Of a DNA stretch of 64,000 bases, positions 32,800 through 42,865 are shown one piece after another (position 1 is the stretch's first letter; each line of letters starts with the position of its first letter). The notes under the pieces were generated by a model. The model was not told where the DNA came from, searched no databases, and saw only the letters and a list, made by a program, of their open reading frames with translations. Where the stretch lies: contig NZ_WMBQ01000001.1 of the NCBI RefSeq assembly GCF_009708035.1, positions 1,240,001 to 1,304,000 of the forward strand, in the 5' to 3' direction. A program made the position numbers and the translations under genes. The stretch is from Hyphomicrobium album (GTDB taxonomy: Bacteria; Pseudomonadota; Alphaproteobacteria; Rhizobiales; Hyphomicrobiaceae).

Positions 32800-34083
32800 C
32801 TACTGCGGCGCCGTTACTTTTAGATCGCTGACCGACCAGCTGTCGCCCTTCTTGCTCTCAGCCGAGGCCGCCATCATGCCGAGGTAGCTCGGCGAGCGGG
32901 GAGGCTCGCCCGCGAAACTCGCCGCCGTCTTGCCGTTGATGGCGATCTGCACCTCCGAGCCCTTGGCTGTCACGCGCAGCGTGTTCTTCTGCTCGGCGCC
33001 GGTCTTGATGCTGTCGAGCTTCTTCCAATCCACGGGCCGTTTGGCGACCACCTTGCCGTCGACGATGCGCGCCACGGTGAAATAGCCGTTGGGGGCGATC
33101 ACGGCCTGATAGTAGTTGCGGCCATCCTGCACCCAGAACAGCAGACCCGCGTAGCTTTGCGTCGGATCTTGGGTCGCCTTGGCGAGCTCCACCTTGGCGC
33201 AGGCATCGATGTCGCCGAACACGAACGCGCGGTTCCAGCGCATCACCGGTGTTCCGGGGGCTGGCGTGAACACGGCCTCGCCGCCGGAGATCGCGAACTG
33301 GCCGTCCTTGCCGCCCCAGCTTGAATCGTGCCCGACAAAGCCATCGTCGAACAGGACTTTGCCGGCGCCGCAATCTGTTGGTGCGGCGGTGATAGCCCCG
33401 GTCACTTCGCCAGCGGGCGCCGCCGTTGGGGTGGCAGCTGCAGGCTGCGCGGGGGCGACAATGTCCGTCACCTTGAAATCGGAGATAGTCCAGGTGTCGA
33501 CCGCCGCGGGCGCCGACGAGGCGACGAGCCCGACGTGCGAAGCTTGATCGGGTACCTGGCCGCGGAAGCTGGCGACTTCCGTGTCGTTGATACGCACCGT
33601 CACCAGCTGACCGTCGATGGTGACGCGCAGTATGTTCTTCTCATTCGGACCAAGTTTCAACGCGCTGGTCTGCAGCCAGTTGACTGGCGGCGTCGGCAGG
33701 ATGCGCCCCTCGACCTTGCGCGCGACGGTGAACATGCCGTTGGGCGCGACCACCGCCTGATAGAAATTGTCCTTATCGACACCCCAGAAGAGGATGCCGG
33801 CGTAGCTGCGCGTGGCATCTGCTGTGCTCGACGGCATGGCGATGGTCGCGCAAGCATCAAGATTGGTGAGGGCTACTCCGGCGTTCCAGCGTGCCGTTTG
33901 GGTGCTGACTAGCGGGGTGAACACGGCTTCCGAACCCTTGGGCTGGAACTGAGCGTCGGCTTCACCCCAGCCTTTGTCGCCCGTTTGGAAATCACCTGAG
34001 ATCTGAACGTTTGGACCGGCACAGGCGAGGGCAGGTCCAGCGAGAAAGAGAGCCGCCAAGGCAATGAAGGCAGATGAGCGCAT
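32800..34083 (-). CDS. exported protein with two tandem LamG-like beta-sandwich domains
   Basis: A 427-residue protein with a signal peptide (M-R-S-S-A-F-I-A-L-A-A-L-F-L-A-G-P-A-L-A-C). Two similar halves follow, near residues 25-205 and 235-425, joined by a Pro/Ala/Thr linker. Each half repeats D-x-x-W-G, A-V-F-T-P, D-A-C-A, S-Y-A-G-L/I-L-F-W, Y-Q-A-V-V/I-A-P-N-G and F-T-V-A-R. The fold is like concanavalin-type 3-keto-disaccharide hydrolase (DUF1080) domains, without obvious catalytic residues. It probably binds glycans in the periplasm or outside the cell. Confidence 0.75.
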   Translation of the reverse strand: MRSSAFIALAALFLAGPALACAGPNVQISGDFQTGDKGWGEADAQFQPKGSEAVFTPLVSTQTARWNAGVALTNLDACATIAMPSSTADATRSYAGILFWGVDKDNFYQAVVAPNGMFTVARKVEGRILPTPPVNWLQTSALKLGPNEKNILRVTIDGQLVTVRINDTEVASFRGQVPDQASHVGLVASSAPAAVDTWTISDFKVTDIVAPAQPAAATPTAAPAGEVTGAITAAPTDCGAGKVLFDDGFVGHDSSWGGKDGQFAISGGEAVFTPAPGTPVMRWNRAFVFGDIDACAKVELAKATQDPTQSYAGLLFWVQDGRNYYQAVIAPNGYFTVARIVDGKVVAKRPVDWKKLDSIKTGAEQKNTLRVTAKGSEVQIAINGKTAASFAGEPPRSPSYLGMMAASAESKKGDSWSVSDLKVTAPQ

Positions 34084-34803
34084 TCCGGTCCTCGGGTAGC
34101 GATTCGAGCGAAGCCGCAGTATGCCGCAGAAAGCGGGCGAACGACGGCCTTCAAAACCTGCTTTTTAGCACCGGCGCAACAGCACCGCGCATGCAACATT
34201 AATTTGCGAGGCCCTACCCCTCGTATATGTGGACGAATCACATACTCTCTATCGCTGAGGGGGCCGACCTCTCGCGGCTCCGGCTCGGGAGCCGACTACG
34301 AGTGCGCGTCAGAGACGGAGGGCCAGAAGGCCTTGTACTCTCTGAGCCAGAATTGTCTAACGACTGGCGCTATTGGCCGGTTGGATGCGCGGCGGGCATG
34401 GATAGGGCCGCCCCAGGGAGCATCCGCTGGTTTTGTTCGTCGGCCTCTGCCGAACCCTATCCGCGACCGCCGCAATCTCCTGCAATCCCCGACCATCGCT
34501 GTTCAGGCGCTGCGCCCATCCCGGCGTGCGAGCTGGCGCGTTGCGTACGTCGGCCGTTCCACTTCGGATCGCCGGTTCAGGTTGCGGCACAGACTGGAAG
34601 ATGGAGTGGCAAATGCTGAAGCGCCTTCATCACGCGAAGGTCCCACACACCGTATCTTCTTGTACCCGCGTCGCTCGTCCGCTTCGGCCTCAACTGGATT
34701 GGTTTCGGATACTGCTCTGGCGCCAAAAACAAATGCATCCTCCGAGTATGACTTGACGGGGGCTTAGCCGAGGAGGGCGTGCGAACCCAACTCGGCCACA
34801 AGA
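34084..34803. other. intergenic stretch, nothing convincing
   Basis: Several overlapping frames of 66-187 codons exist on both strands, but none has a good ribosome site or recognisable motif, and they contradict one another. GC-rich near-repeats (ggctccggctcgggagcc) occur near 34280. Confidence 0.4.
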
Positions 34804-34835
34804 AAAAGGCCGGTCCTGCGGGACCGGCCTTTGTT
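34804..34835 (-). terminator. intrinsic terminator after the amidase gene
   Basis: AAAGGCCGGTCC and GGACCGGCCTTT form a perfect 12-bp stem around a 4-base loop. On the minus strand a T-run (TTTTTC) follows, and a weaker one lies on the plus strand, so it may work both ways. Confidence 0.9.
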
Positions 34836-34863
34836 GTTCCTGGCGCCCATGAACGGCGGAGCG

Positions 34864-36216
34864 TCACATCGGGACCTGCGCCACCTGGTTGGAGAAGTAG
34901 TTGTCGATCGCCGTCATGATCGAGCTCGTGACCTTGTCGCGCCAAGTATCCGACTGCAGGTTGGCCGCGTCCTGCTTGTTCGTCACGTAGGCGAGCTCGA
35001 TCAGCACCGAAGGGAACTGCGCCGTCTTGAGCACGCGGAAACCGGCCTGCTGATCGGGCTTGGTCCGCATGGTGGTGCTGGCACCCATGTTCTCGATGAC
35101 CGTGCGGGCGAAGACGCTGGTGCGGTCGGCCGTTGCATCGACTTCGCGCTCGGCCAGATCGGCGAGGATGCCCTTGACGGAGCTCACGTCGTCGCTACCG
35201 CCACCGGCCTTCTTCAGTTTCTCGACCTCGCTCTTCACGTCGTCGGCAACGTCGTCGCGCGTGGAGCGGCGCAGGCTGTCGGCAACGGACTCGCGCAGCG
35301 AGTAGATCGTGGCGCCGCTGGCGGTGCTGCCCGTATCGGCGTAGTCGCAGTGCACGGCGATGAACAACGCCGCCTTGTGCTTCTCGCCGAAGGCGACCCG
35401 GTCGCCGAGCGGAATGAACACGTCCTCCTCGCGCGTCATGAGCACCTTGTAGCGGCCGGTCTCATTCAGCTTCTTGGCGAGGATCTTGCTGAAAGCGAGG
35501 GTGATGTCCTTCTCCACCGCGCCGTTCTTCATGGCGCCGGAGTCGTGTCCGCCGTGGCCGGGGTCGATCACGATGATCGGCTTGAAGGCGCGCTGCGCCA
35601 AAACGTCGGGAGAAACGGCGGGGCGCGGAAGCGGCGGCTGCAGCCCGGCGGCGCCCAGAGCGAATGGCGGCGGCGTCATCGCCGGCGAGGCAGCGACTTG
35701 CTTCACCGGCTGAGAGATGCTGGCGGTTACCGGCGTGAACGATGCGATCTCGACGACCAGATGCTCGTTGTTGCCGCCCGCGGCCTTCTCGATGCGGGCG
35801 CTCGAGACGATGACGGGCTCGGTCACGTAAATGATAATGCGGGAGCGGTCGGCTCCGGCGAGACCCGCCTGGAATGACTTGATGAGGCCAACGGGCGCCG
35901 CCTTGGGCTGATCTGGCAGACGCAGTTTGGTCTCGCTGACTTGTACGACCACCCGGTTCGGATTGGAGAGCGAGAAGACCTCGAACTCGGTCGTCTTCGG
36001 CAGGCCGATAACGAAGCGCGTGCGCTGCTGCGGCTCTTGTGATGCGACCTGGCGGGCAGCGGGCTCGGATGGACCGCCGAACAGGTTGTCGGCGCCCTTC
36101 AGAATGCGCTCGGCTCCGTCCAACAGGCTTTGTGCCTGCAGCGGCGTGTGCGCGCAGAGCAAGGTAAGCGCAAAGAGGATCCCGCGGCGCACGCGCCACG
36201 GAGTGCCGTAAACCAT
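34864..36216 (-). CDS. N-acetylmuramoyl-L-alanine amidase with AMIN domain
   Basis: A 450-residue exported enzyme. The start ATG at 36216 precedes a signal peptide ending near L-Q-A-Q. An AMIN domain (residues about 55-155: T-R-F-V-I-G-L-P, R-V-V-V-Q-V, R-I-I-I-Y-V) targets it to the septum. The amidase_3 domain from about residue 220 has the zinc ligands in V-I-D-P-G-H-G-G-H-D-S-G, G-A-V-E-K-D-I and F-I-A-V-H-C-D-Y. It splits septal peptidoglycan in cell separation. AmiC/AmiB is the closest type. Confidence 0.92.
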   Translation of the reverse strand: MVYGTPWRVRRGILFALTLLCAHTPLQAQSLLDGAERILKGADNLFGGPSEPAARQVASQEPQQRTRFVIGLPKTTEFEVFSLSNPNRVVVQVSETKLRLPDQPKAAPVGLIKSFQAGLAGADRSRIIIYVTEPVIVSSARIEKAAGGNNEHLVVEIASFTPVTASISQPVKQVAASPAMTPPPFALGAAGLQPPLPRPAVSPDVLAQRAFKPIIVIDPGHGGHDSGAMKNGAVEKDITLAFSKILAKKLNETGRYKVLMTREEDVFIPLGDRVAFGEKHKAALFIAVHCDYADTGSTASGATIYSLRESVADSLRRSTRDDVADDVKSEVEKLKKAGGGSDDVSSVKGILADLAEREVDATADRTSVFARTVIENMGASTTMRTKPDQQAGFRVLKTAQFPSVLIELAYVTNKQDAANLQSDTWRDKVTSSIMTAIDNYFSNQVAQVPM

Positions 36217-36383
36217 GACGTCTGACCCCCGTCTACGCGGTACAAGTTCAAGTGGTGGGACAGTCAAGGTTGCCTGGAATGATGGCGTTTTGCAGTCCGC
36301 CTTCAGGCATTGTTAGGGTTATCGCACCTTAAGCCTTAAGACTTCGCTAACGGCGAAGTTGTCTATGCTTTGCAAAGCTTAAG

Positions 36384-36836
36384 TCAGCTCCAGCGCTTAG
36401 CTGCGGTGTCGTCCTGCTCGCGCGCGTCGACCCAGCCGCTCTCGCCGGCTGAAGTCGTTTCCTTCTTCCAGAACGGCGCGCGGGTCTTCAGATAGTCCAT
36501 CAGGAATCCGGCGGCTTCGAACGCGGCCTCCCGGTGCGCTGCGGCGGTGATGACGAGGACGATATTGTCGCCTGCCCTGAGCTCGCCCACGCGATGCACG
36601 ACGAGCGATGCCTGCAACGACCAGCGCGCCTGCGCCTCGGCCTCGATGCGCGCCATCTCCGCTTCGGTCATGTCGGGATAGTGCTCGAGGGTCAGCGCGG
36701 CGATCTCGCGCCCTTCGTCGCTGCCCCGCACACGGCCCGTGAAGGTGACGATGGCGCCGACGTCGGTGCGGCCGCCGAGGAGCTTTTCCGTCTCCGCGGC
36801 GACGTCGAAATCTTCCGTCTGCACGCGCACGGACAC
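36384..36836 (-). CDS. moaE: molybdopterin synthase catalytic subunit
   Basis: A 150-residue MoaE. It has A-I-V-T-F-T-G-R-V-R-G, L-E-H-Y-P-D-M-T and R-V-G-E-L-R-A-G-D in the usual order. The active-site segment near the end reads T-R-A-P-F-W-K-K-E with the catalytic lysines. It inserts sulfur into precursor Z to make molybdopterin, needed by the formate dehydrogenase of this window. It lies 4 bp after moaD. Confidence 0.95.
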   Translation of the reverse strand: MSVRVQTEDFDVAAETEKLLGGRTDVGAIVTFTGRVRGSDEGREIAALTLEHYPDMTEAEMARIEAEAQARWSLQASLVVHRVGELRAGDNIVLVITAAAHREAAFEAAGFLMDYLKTRAPFWKKETTSAGESGWVDAREQDDTAAKRWS

Positions 36837-36840
36837 GGTG

Positions 36841-37116
36841 TCAGCCTCCAGTCACCGGCGGGAAGAAGGCGATTTCCTGCGCCGCGCCAAGCGGCGCCGA
36901 CGGCTTGACGTGGACGCGGTCGAGCGCCGCCCGCACCACCTGAGGCCGCGCAAAGGCATCGCCATACTGGGGTCCGCGGTCCTTTAGCCATGCGACGAGG
37001 TCGGCAACCGTAGCCACGGTCGCTGGCAGCTCGACGGATTCCTCAGGGCAGCCGATCTTCTCCCGCACCCAGGCGAAATACAAAAGCCGTACGCGCCTTG
37101 TCGCGGCGGAACTCAT
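36841..37116 (-). CDS. moaD: molybdopterin synthase sulfur carrier subunit
   Basis: A 91-residue ubiquitin-like protein ending in the required Gly-Gly (P-P-V-T-G-G). The C-terminal Gly is thiocarboxylated and feeds sulfur to MoaE. It has the usual F-A-W-V-R-E-K-I start region. It overlaps neither neighbour and sits between pgsA and moaE in one direction. Confidence 0.92.
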   Translation of the reverse strand: MSSAATRRVRLLYFAWVREKIGCPEESVELPATVATVADLVAWLKDRGPQYGDAFARPQVVRAALDRVHVKPSAPLGAAQEIAFFPPVTGG

Positions 37117-37137
37117 AAGGACCTCGAGGACGTGCGC

Positions 37138-37746
37138 CTAGCGCTCCATGGCATGCACGATGCCAGCCTTTAGATAGTCATAGCCGGTCCACAGCGTGAG
37201 TAGCGCGGCAATCCAGAGGATGACGAGGCCTCCGGTCATGATGCCGGGTACGATCTTCTCGGCAGCCGGGCCGGCCAGCAGAACGCCCAGCGCGATCATC
37301 TGCATCGTCGTCTTCCACTTGGCGAGCTGCGTCACGTGGATCTTCACGTTCAGCTCGGCCAGGAACTCGCGCAGGCCGGAGACGAGTATCTCGCGGCACA
37401 GGATGATGATCGCCGCCCAGATCGACCAGCCGCCGATGGTGTTGTCGTGCACCAGCATCATCAGGACGGCGCCGACGAGCAGCTTGTCGGCGATCGGATC
37501 GAGCATGCGCCCCAGCGTCGATTGCTGCTCCCAGGCGCGGGCCAGGTAGCCGTCCAGCCAGTCCGTAATGCCGGCGAAGACAAACAGTGAGAAGGCCGAC
37601 CAGCGCGCCACGTCGCCCTTGAGGAAGAACAGGCAGGCGACCAAAGCCGGCACGGCGGCGATGCGAACGTACGTCAGCACGTTCGGCACGCTCATCGGCA
37701 GGGCACGGGAGGCGGCGGCTTGTTCCATAAGTCTTTGGTACACCAT
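37138..37746 (-). CDS. pgsA: CDP-diacylglycerol--glycerol-3-phosphate 3-phosphatidyltransferase
   Basis: A 202-residue integral membrane enzyme with the CDP-alcohol phosphotransferase motif D-W-L-D-G-Y-L-A-R, then G-R-M-L-D-P-I-A-D-K. Four or more membrane helices are visible. It makes phosphatidylglycerophosphate in phospholipid synthesis. The start could also be the ATG at 37728; neither has a strong ribosome site. It is upstream of moaD, an order seen in Rhizobiales. Confidence 0.92.
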   Translation of the reverse strand: MVYQRLMEQAAASRALPMSVPNVLTYVRIAAVPALVACLFFLKGDVARWSAFSLFVFAGITDWLDGYLARAWEQQSTLGRMLDPIADKLLVGAVLMMLVHDNTIGGWSIWAAIIILCREILVSGLREFLAELNVKIHVTQLAKWKTTMQMIALGVLLAGPAAEKIVPGIMTGGLVILWIAALLTLWTGYDYLKAGIVHAMER

Positions 37747-37804
37747 CCGACCAACGGTCCGTCAATGGCGCAACTGCACCTAGCGTAGCCGAAACGGAAA
37801 CGCC

Positions 37805-38953
37805 TCAGTGGCACACGCCCTGGGGCGACCGGCGCACCTTCATATCGAGGTGAAAATGGTCGCGGTGGGCCTCATTGGCCTCCGGCCCGAGGACGGTCGC
37901 AAACAGGCCGCAGGAGCCGTGGTGCAGGCGCTTCAGGAACGCCGCCTCTTTGGTCGTCGCCGGCTTGAGGTCGACGACCACCGCGGGGGCCGGCTTATTC
38001 GGATCCGGCTTGGCGGGGTCCTGCTTGAACTCGGTTTTCTCGACCCGCCCCTTTTTCTTGGCGTCGGCCTTCTTGCCGGCCGCCTCGATGGAAGGTGTCG
38101 GGGTTACTGCCGCGGTCTCGTCGGCCTTGGCCGCCGGTGTTTGCTTGGCGAGCTTCTCGGCGGCTTTCTTTTTTGCCGCGGAGATATCCCGCTCGGTCGG
38201 TCCCCAGGCCTGCCTCACCGTCACGGTTCGCCCGTCGGCGGTGACAAAGGCGGCGACATCAACGGCGTTCCCGGTAGCGTGCTCGCTGAGGGAGAGTTTG
38301 GGGTTGTTGTAGATGTTGCGGCAGGAATACGAGCCGGCGCCGAGGATTTTCGTGATGCGCGAGCCCAGCACTTCCTGCGCCGCGGGCTGCAGCACCTTGT
38401 CGACCCACTCGCTCAGCGAAGCGGCAAGGCGGCAATTCATGGTCGGCGCTGGCGAGAACTCGACCTTGTCCTTGCCGCCGGCACTGCGTAGGGCGAGCGG
38501 CGTCGGCGTGCCGCACTGGCCCTTCTTCATCGGCTCCTCGAGCGCGATGTCGGCGCTCGCCGGCCCCAGCAGCTGCACGCACTGACGCAGTCCGGCGGCG
38601 ATCTCTTCCGGCGTCCACACGTCCGGTGGTGGCACTGCGGGGGCGGCGGCACCGGCGGCAGGCTCCACGGTTGCCGGTGCAGTCGCGGGTGCAGCCGTCG
38701 GGGATACCGCGACCGAAGGCTTGGCGATCGATGCCGGCGGCGCCGCCCTCGGGGCGGGCGAAGCAGGTGCCGCGGCGTGCGTCTCGGGAGCGGATTTCGT
38801 AGCCACGGGCGGCACGACGGCAGCCGATGCTGGCGGGGAAGGCGGATTGCGCGCGGGAAGAAACGCGAGTCCGACCCAGCCTGCAAAGGCCACGGCAGAC
38901 ATCCACGTGGACAACCGGCTCAGCGTTTTGTCGACAGACGTCAAGGACGCCAT
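37805..38953 (-). CDS. extensin-family protein
   Basis: The start is the ATG at 38953 (M-A-S-L-T-S); another lies 6 bp upstream. One N-terminal membrane helix is followed by a long Pro/Ala-rich linker (residues about 40-120). The conserved extensin-like C-terminal domain follows: C-G-T-P-T-P-L, N-C-R-L-A-A, S-Y-S-C-R-N-I-Y-N and S-E-H-A-T-G-N-A-V-D-V-A, ending with H-R-D-H-F-H-L-D-M-K. The H-x-x-x-N/D-A-x-D and H-F-H sets resemble zinc D,D-peptidase ligands. A Lys/Ala-rich insert splits the domain. It probably acts on the cell envelope. Confidence 0.85.
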   Translation of the reverse strand: MASLTSVDKTLSRLSTWMSAVAFAGWVGLAFLPARNPPSPPASAAVVPPVATKSAPETHAAAPASPAPRAAPPASIAKPSVAVSPTAAPATAPATVEPAAGAAAPAVPPPDVWTPEEIAAGLRQCVQLLGPASADIALEEPMKKGQCGTPTPLALRSAGGKDKVEFSPAPTMNCRLAASLSEWVDKVLQPAAQEVLGSRITKILGAGSYSCRNIYNNPKLSLSEHATGNAVDVAAFVTADGRTVTVRQAWGPTERDISAAKKKAAEKLAKQTPAAKADETAAVTPTPSIEAAGKKADAKKKGRVEKTEFKQDPAKPDPNKPAPAVVVDLKPATTKEAAFLKRLHHGSCGLFATVLGPEANEAHRDHFHLDMKVRRSPQGVCH

Positions 38954-39111
38954 GCGCACCTGCTGGTCGAATTTGGCTGAAACGCTTTTGCGAAGTCCCC
39001 TGTCACACCATCTGCCGCCAGCGCGGCAAAAATGCGATTTGCATTCTAGCGCCGAGCCATGAAGGTGCGGTTGCCCGATTGCGTCCGCAACACCTTCCCA
39101 GGAGTAAATGC

Positions 39112-39987
39112 ATGGACGGGTTCGAGAACGATCGCCGGAGCCTCGGCGCCAAGCAGGGCGTCGACCGCCGTGAAATGCTCACTGCGAGCCTGGCGGTCGG
39201 GTTCGCAGCGGCGACTCATCCCGTTTCGGCGCAGACCGTGATTCATACGAGCGCCGAGGGGCTAGAGGCCGGCACCGTCGGCATCCCCACGGCCGACCGG
39301 GATGTCCCCGCGTACTACGCCATGCCCGCGAAACCTGGGCCCTTCCCCGTCGTCATCGTCGTGCAGGAAATCTTCGGCGTGCACGAGCACATCCGCGATG
39401 TGTCCCGGCGACTGGCCAAAGCCGGCTACATGGCCATCGCGCCCGAGCTCTACGTGCGCCAAGGCAGCGTCGCCGAGATGACCGATGTGAAGGAGATCAT
39501 CTCCAAAGTCGTCTCGAAGGTCCCCGACGCGCAAGTCATGTCCGACCTCGATGCCACCGTCGCCTATGCCAAGGGCACCGGCAAAGGCGATACCAAGAAG
39601 CTCGGAATTACCGGCTTTTGCTGGGGCGGGCGCATCGCCTGGCTCTATTGCGCGCACAGCACCGACGTGAAGGCCGGTGTTGCCTGGTACGGCAAGCTCG
39701 TGGGCGACGCTTCAGCCAATACGCCACGCCACCCCATCGATGTCGTCGGCGAGCTGAAAGCGCCGGTCCTCGGCCTCTACGGCGCGGTCGACCAGGGCAT
39801 TCCCGTGGAAACCGTCGACCGCATGCGCGCGGCCTGCCAAGCTGCTGACAAGACGTGCGAACTTGTCGTCTACCCGGACACGCCGCACGCCTTCAACGCC
39901 GACTATCGCACGAGCTATCGGCCCGAAGCGGCGAAGGACGCGTGGGCGAAAATGCTCGCTTGGTTCCGCGATCACGGCGTCGCTTGA
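39112..39987 (+). CDS. dienelactone hydrolase family protein, Tat-exported
   Basis: The start ATG at 39112 follows AGGAG, giving 291 residues. A twin-arginine signal is visible (D-R-R-E-M-L-T-A-S-L-A-V-G-F-A-A-A). The hydrolase triad is Cys in G-F-C-W-G-G, Asp in Y-G-A-V-D-Q-G and His in D-T-P-H-A-F. Family enzymes open dienelactones or related esters. Export makes the true substrate uncertain. Confidence 0.88.
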   Translation: MDGFENDRRSLGAKQGVDRREMLTASLAVGFAAATHPVSAQTVIHTSAEGLEAGTVGIPTADRDVPAYYAMPAKPGPFPVVIVVQEIFGVHEHIRDVSRRLAKAGYMAIAPELYVRQGSVAEMTDVKEIISKVVSKVPDAQVMSDLDATVAYAKGTGKGDTKKLGITGFCWGGRIAWLYCAHSTDVKAGVAWYGKLVGDASANTPRHPIDVVGELKAPVLGLYGAVDQGIPVETVDRMRAACQAADKTCELVVYPDTPHAFNADYRTSYRPEAAKDAWAKMLAWFRDHGVA

Positions 39988-40147
39988 ACGGAACTGCAAT
40001 CGTTCCGTCACATCAGAAGCCTAGAGAGTTCTACTGCGCACAAAGGGTTGCCTGCGCGGCCTTGCATCTGCGAGCCCGTTGGCGGAGACTGCGCGCGCAA
40101 GCACATTGAAACAGCCCACAAAGATGGGATTTGGGGGAGTCGTTCGC

Positions 40148-40369
40148 ATGCCTCAACTGCCGTTCGACTTGGCTACCGTCGATTGGACGACGGTCGCCAT
40201 CTTCTCGGGGATTGCATTCCTCGCCGCACTTGTCGGCAACGCCATCGCGTTCGGTAGCCGCTTCTTCGGAGCGATACTGACGGCGGTGTTCTTTGCCGTG
40301 TTCTACGTGGCGTGGGTCTACTGGCTGGCCGCAATCGCCATGCCGCCGGCGGCCGCACCGCCCGTCTAA
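40148..40369 (+). CDS. small two-helix membrane protein
   Basis: A 73-residue protein from the ATG at 40148 with helices near 15-35 and 42-64, ending in a Pro/Ala tail. It is not clearly linked to its neighbours. No family recognised. Confidence 0.55.
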   Translation: MPQLPFDLATVDWTTVAIFSGIAFLAALVGNAIAFGSRFFGAILTAVFFAVFYVAWVYWLAAIAMPPAAAPPV

Positions 40370-40443
40370 AGCTCGCTCGTCGCGAGAGATTAAGCTGCGT
40401 GGCCGGGAACTCTGTTCCTCGGTCGCGTTTGCTTGTCTGGACC

Positions 40444-42486
40444 TCAGCTACGGCGTTCGTGGAAGTGATCGTAGATGCGTTGCGCCATCTCGGCCGAGAT
40501 GCCGTCGACGGCCTTCAAGTCTTCGACGCCGGCGCGCGACACCGCCTTCGCCGAGCCGAAGTGATTCATCAGCGCGCGACGCCGGCGGGCGCCGATGCCG
40601 TCGATATCATCGAGTGGGTTGGCGCTGATCGCCATGGCGCGGCGCGTGCGATGCGAGCCGATCGCGAAGCGATGCGCCTCGTCGCGCAGCCGCTGCACGA
40701 AGTAGAGCACCGGATCGCGCGGCTCGAGCAGTATGGGCCGGTCGGCGCCGGGGAAATGAAAATGCTCGCGGCCGGCGTCCCGGTCGGGGCCCTTGGCGAT
40801 GCCCACCAAGCAGATGTCGTGCAACCCAAGGTCTGCCATGACCTCACGTGCCACCGCGAGCTGCCCCGCGCCGCCGTCGATCAGCACGAGATCGGGCCGA
40901 TCGGGGAAGATATCGTCATCGTCGACCTCGTCCGGTGAAGCTCCCGCCGCCGCCGCAGCCAGCGCGACGAGGTTGCTCGCCGCCTCCTTGACGACGCCGA
41001 CAATGCCGTCGTCCTTCTTCTCCTCCTCGTTGGACTCGAGCACCAGCCGCTTGAAGCGGCGCGTCAGCACCTCGCGCATCATGCCGTAGTCGTCGCCGGG
41101 CGCGAGGTTCTCCGACTTGATGTTGAACTTGCGGTACTGCCCTTTCACGAAGCCGTCGCGGCCGGCAACGATCATGGCGCCCACCGCATTCGCACCCTGG
41201 ATATGGCTGTTGTCGAACACCTCGATGCGCCGCGGCGGTGCCGCCAGTCCGAAGCGCTCGGCGAGCCCCTCGAGCAGTCGCCGCTGCGATGAGCTCTCCG
41301 CCAGCTTGCGCCCCAGGGCCTCGCGCGCGTTGTTCACGGCGTGCTCGACGATGCCCGACTTGGTGCCCCGCTGCGGCACCCGGATCTCGACCTTGCGATC
41401 GGCCTTGATGCACAGTGCTTCGGCGAGCAGCTCGCGGTTCGGCACATCGTGCGAGAGCAGGATCAACCGCGGTACCGGCTTGTCGTCGTAGAATTGGGCG
41501 ATGAAGCTATCGAGCACCTCCTCCACCGGGAGTGCACGATCAGCCTTCGGGTAGTAGGCGCGATTGCCCCAATTCTGCCCGGTGCGGAAGAAGAACACCT
41601 CGATGCACGTCTGGCCGCCCTCCTGCACCGCCGCGAAGACGTCCGCTTCCTCGATGTTCTCCGGATTGATCGCCTGGTCGGCGGTGACGTGCGCCAGCGC
41701 CGACAGCCGGTCGCGGAAGCGCGCCGCGCGCTCGAACTCGAGCTGCGCCGAAGCCTCCTCCATCAGCTTGCGGTACATGATGCGCACGTTCTGGCTCTCG
41801 CCGCGCAAAAAACGCACCGCCTCGTCGACAAGCCGGCCGTAGTCGTCCAGCGCAATCTCGCCCGTGCACGGCGCCGAGCAGCGCTTGATCTGATAGAGCA
41901 GGCACGGCCGCGTGCGGCTCTCATAGACGCTGTCCGAGCACGAGCGCAGCAGGAACGCCCGCTCCAGCATATTGATGGTGCGGGTAACCGCGCCGGCGGA
42001 GGCGAACGGCCCGAAATAGTCGCCTTTGCGATTGCGCGCGCCGCGATGCTTCAGGATCTGCGGCGCCGACGAGTCGCGCGCGATCAGGATGTATGGAAAC
42101 GACTTGTCGTCGCGCATCAGCACGTTGAAGCGCGGCCGGAAGCGCTTGATGAGGTTGGCTTCGAGGAGCAGCGCTTCCGCCTCGGTGCGCACCGAGACGA
42201 ACTCCATCGCGGCGGTGCAGGCGATCATGCGCGCGATGCGGTTGGTATGTCCGCCGAGCCGGGTGTAGTTCGACACGCGCGCCTTGAGGTTGCGTGCCTT
42301 GCCGACGTAGATGACGCTGCCATCCGCATCGAGCATGCGATAGACGCCGGGCGAGGCCGGCAGCAGCTTCAGATACCGCGCAATAACATCAGGACCGCTG
42401 GCGACCACCGCTTCCGCGGCGGCCGGCGGCACGGTCTCGTTCGCCGGCAGCTCCGGCGTCGGCTCGCGCGTGTCCTTATCGGGCAT
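40444..42486 (-). CDS. uvrC: excinuclease ABC subunit C
   Basis: A 680-residue UvrC. The N-terminal GIY-YIG domain has P-G-V-Y-R-M and [11 protein letters not shown]. The UVR motif lies near residue 240. The C-terminal RNase H-like nuclease has [21 protein letters not shown] and a late H-R-x-x-R. Two helix-hairpin-helix motifs end it. A low-complexity insert near residues 490-530 (E-E-E-K-K-D-D, then A-A-A-A-A-G, D-D-D-D) interrupts the nuclease domain. It makes both nicks in nucleotide excision repair. Confidence 0.95.
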   Translation of the reverse strand: MPDKDTREPTPELPANETVPPAAAEAVVASGPDVIARYLKLLPASPGVYRMLDADGSVIYVGKARNLKARVSNYTRLGGHTNRIARMIACTAAMEFVSVRTEAEALLLEANLIKRFRPRFNVLMRDDKSFPYILIARDSSAPQILKHRGARNRKGDYFGPFASAGAVTRTINMLERAFLLRSCSDSVYESRTRPCLLYQIKRCSAPCTGEIALDDYGRLVDEAVRFLRGESQNVRIMYRKLMEEASAQLEFERAARFRDRLSALAHVTADQAINPENIEEADVFAAVQEGGQTCIEVFFFRTGQNWGNRAYYPKADRALPVEEVLDSFIAQFYDDKPVPRLILLSHDVPNRELLAEALCIKADRKVEIRVPQRGTKSGIVEHAVNNAREALGRKLAESSSQRRLLEGLAERFGLAAPPRRIEVFDNSHIQGANAVGAMIVAGRDGFVKGQYRKFNIKSENLAPGDDYGMMREVLTRRFKRLVLESNEEEKKDDGIVGVVKEAASNLVALAAAAAGASPDEVDDDDIFPDRPDLVLIDGGAGQLAVAREVMADLGLHDICLVGIAKGPDRDAGREHFHFPGADRPILLEPRDPVLYFVQRLRDEAHRFAIGSHRTRRAMAISANPLDDIDGIGARRRRALMNHFGSAKAVSRAGVEDLKAVDGISAEMAQRIYDHFHERRS

Positions 42487-42865
42487 GGCCGATAGATCGG
42501 CCCCCGCGCGCCCAACGTCAAGCAACCGCAAGCGTCCCGCGGCGGAAGCCCGGGGTGATAAAAACGCGGGAGCGAGGCGGTCCTGGCCCTCATATTTGTT
42601 TAGTTGGAAGCAGCCATCGCCGCCCCACTCGGCAGGGATGCCGACCAACAGTCTTCCTCGGATCGCTTCCCTGCCCGAGGCCCACTGACATTTTCGCGTC
42701 AGCGACAGATAGGTCGTGAGGCCAGCTTATGGGCCCCGCGCATTTTCCTGCCGGCTCATCCCCATGCAATCCGCCAGCGCACGTCTGCACCCCGCGTCTT
42801 TGAGATGGGCCGCCGCAACTTTAGGCGAGCCGCGATGTACGGGGATAACAGTCAGGGCGCCAAAG
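42487..42865. other. intergenic stretch, nothing seen
   Basis: 379 bp between two minus-strand genes. It must hold the uvrC promoter, but I see no convincing hexamers and no gene. Confidence 0.4.

Noticed and set aside
34204-34767. 187-codon plus-strand frame and several overlapping ones upstream of the amidase terminator
   Set aside because: Mutually overlapping frames in a GC-rich gap, without ribosome sites or motifs.
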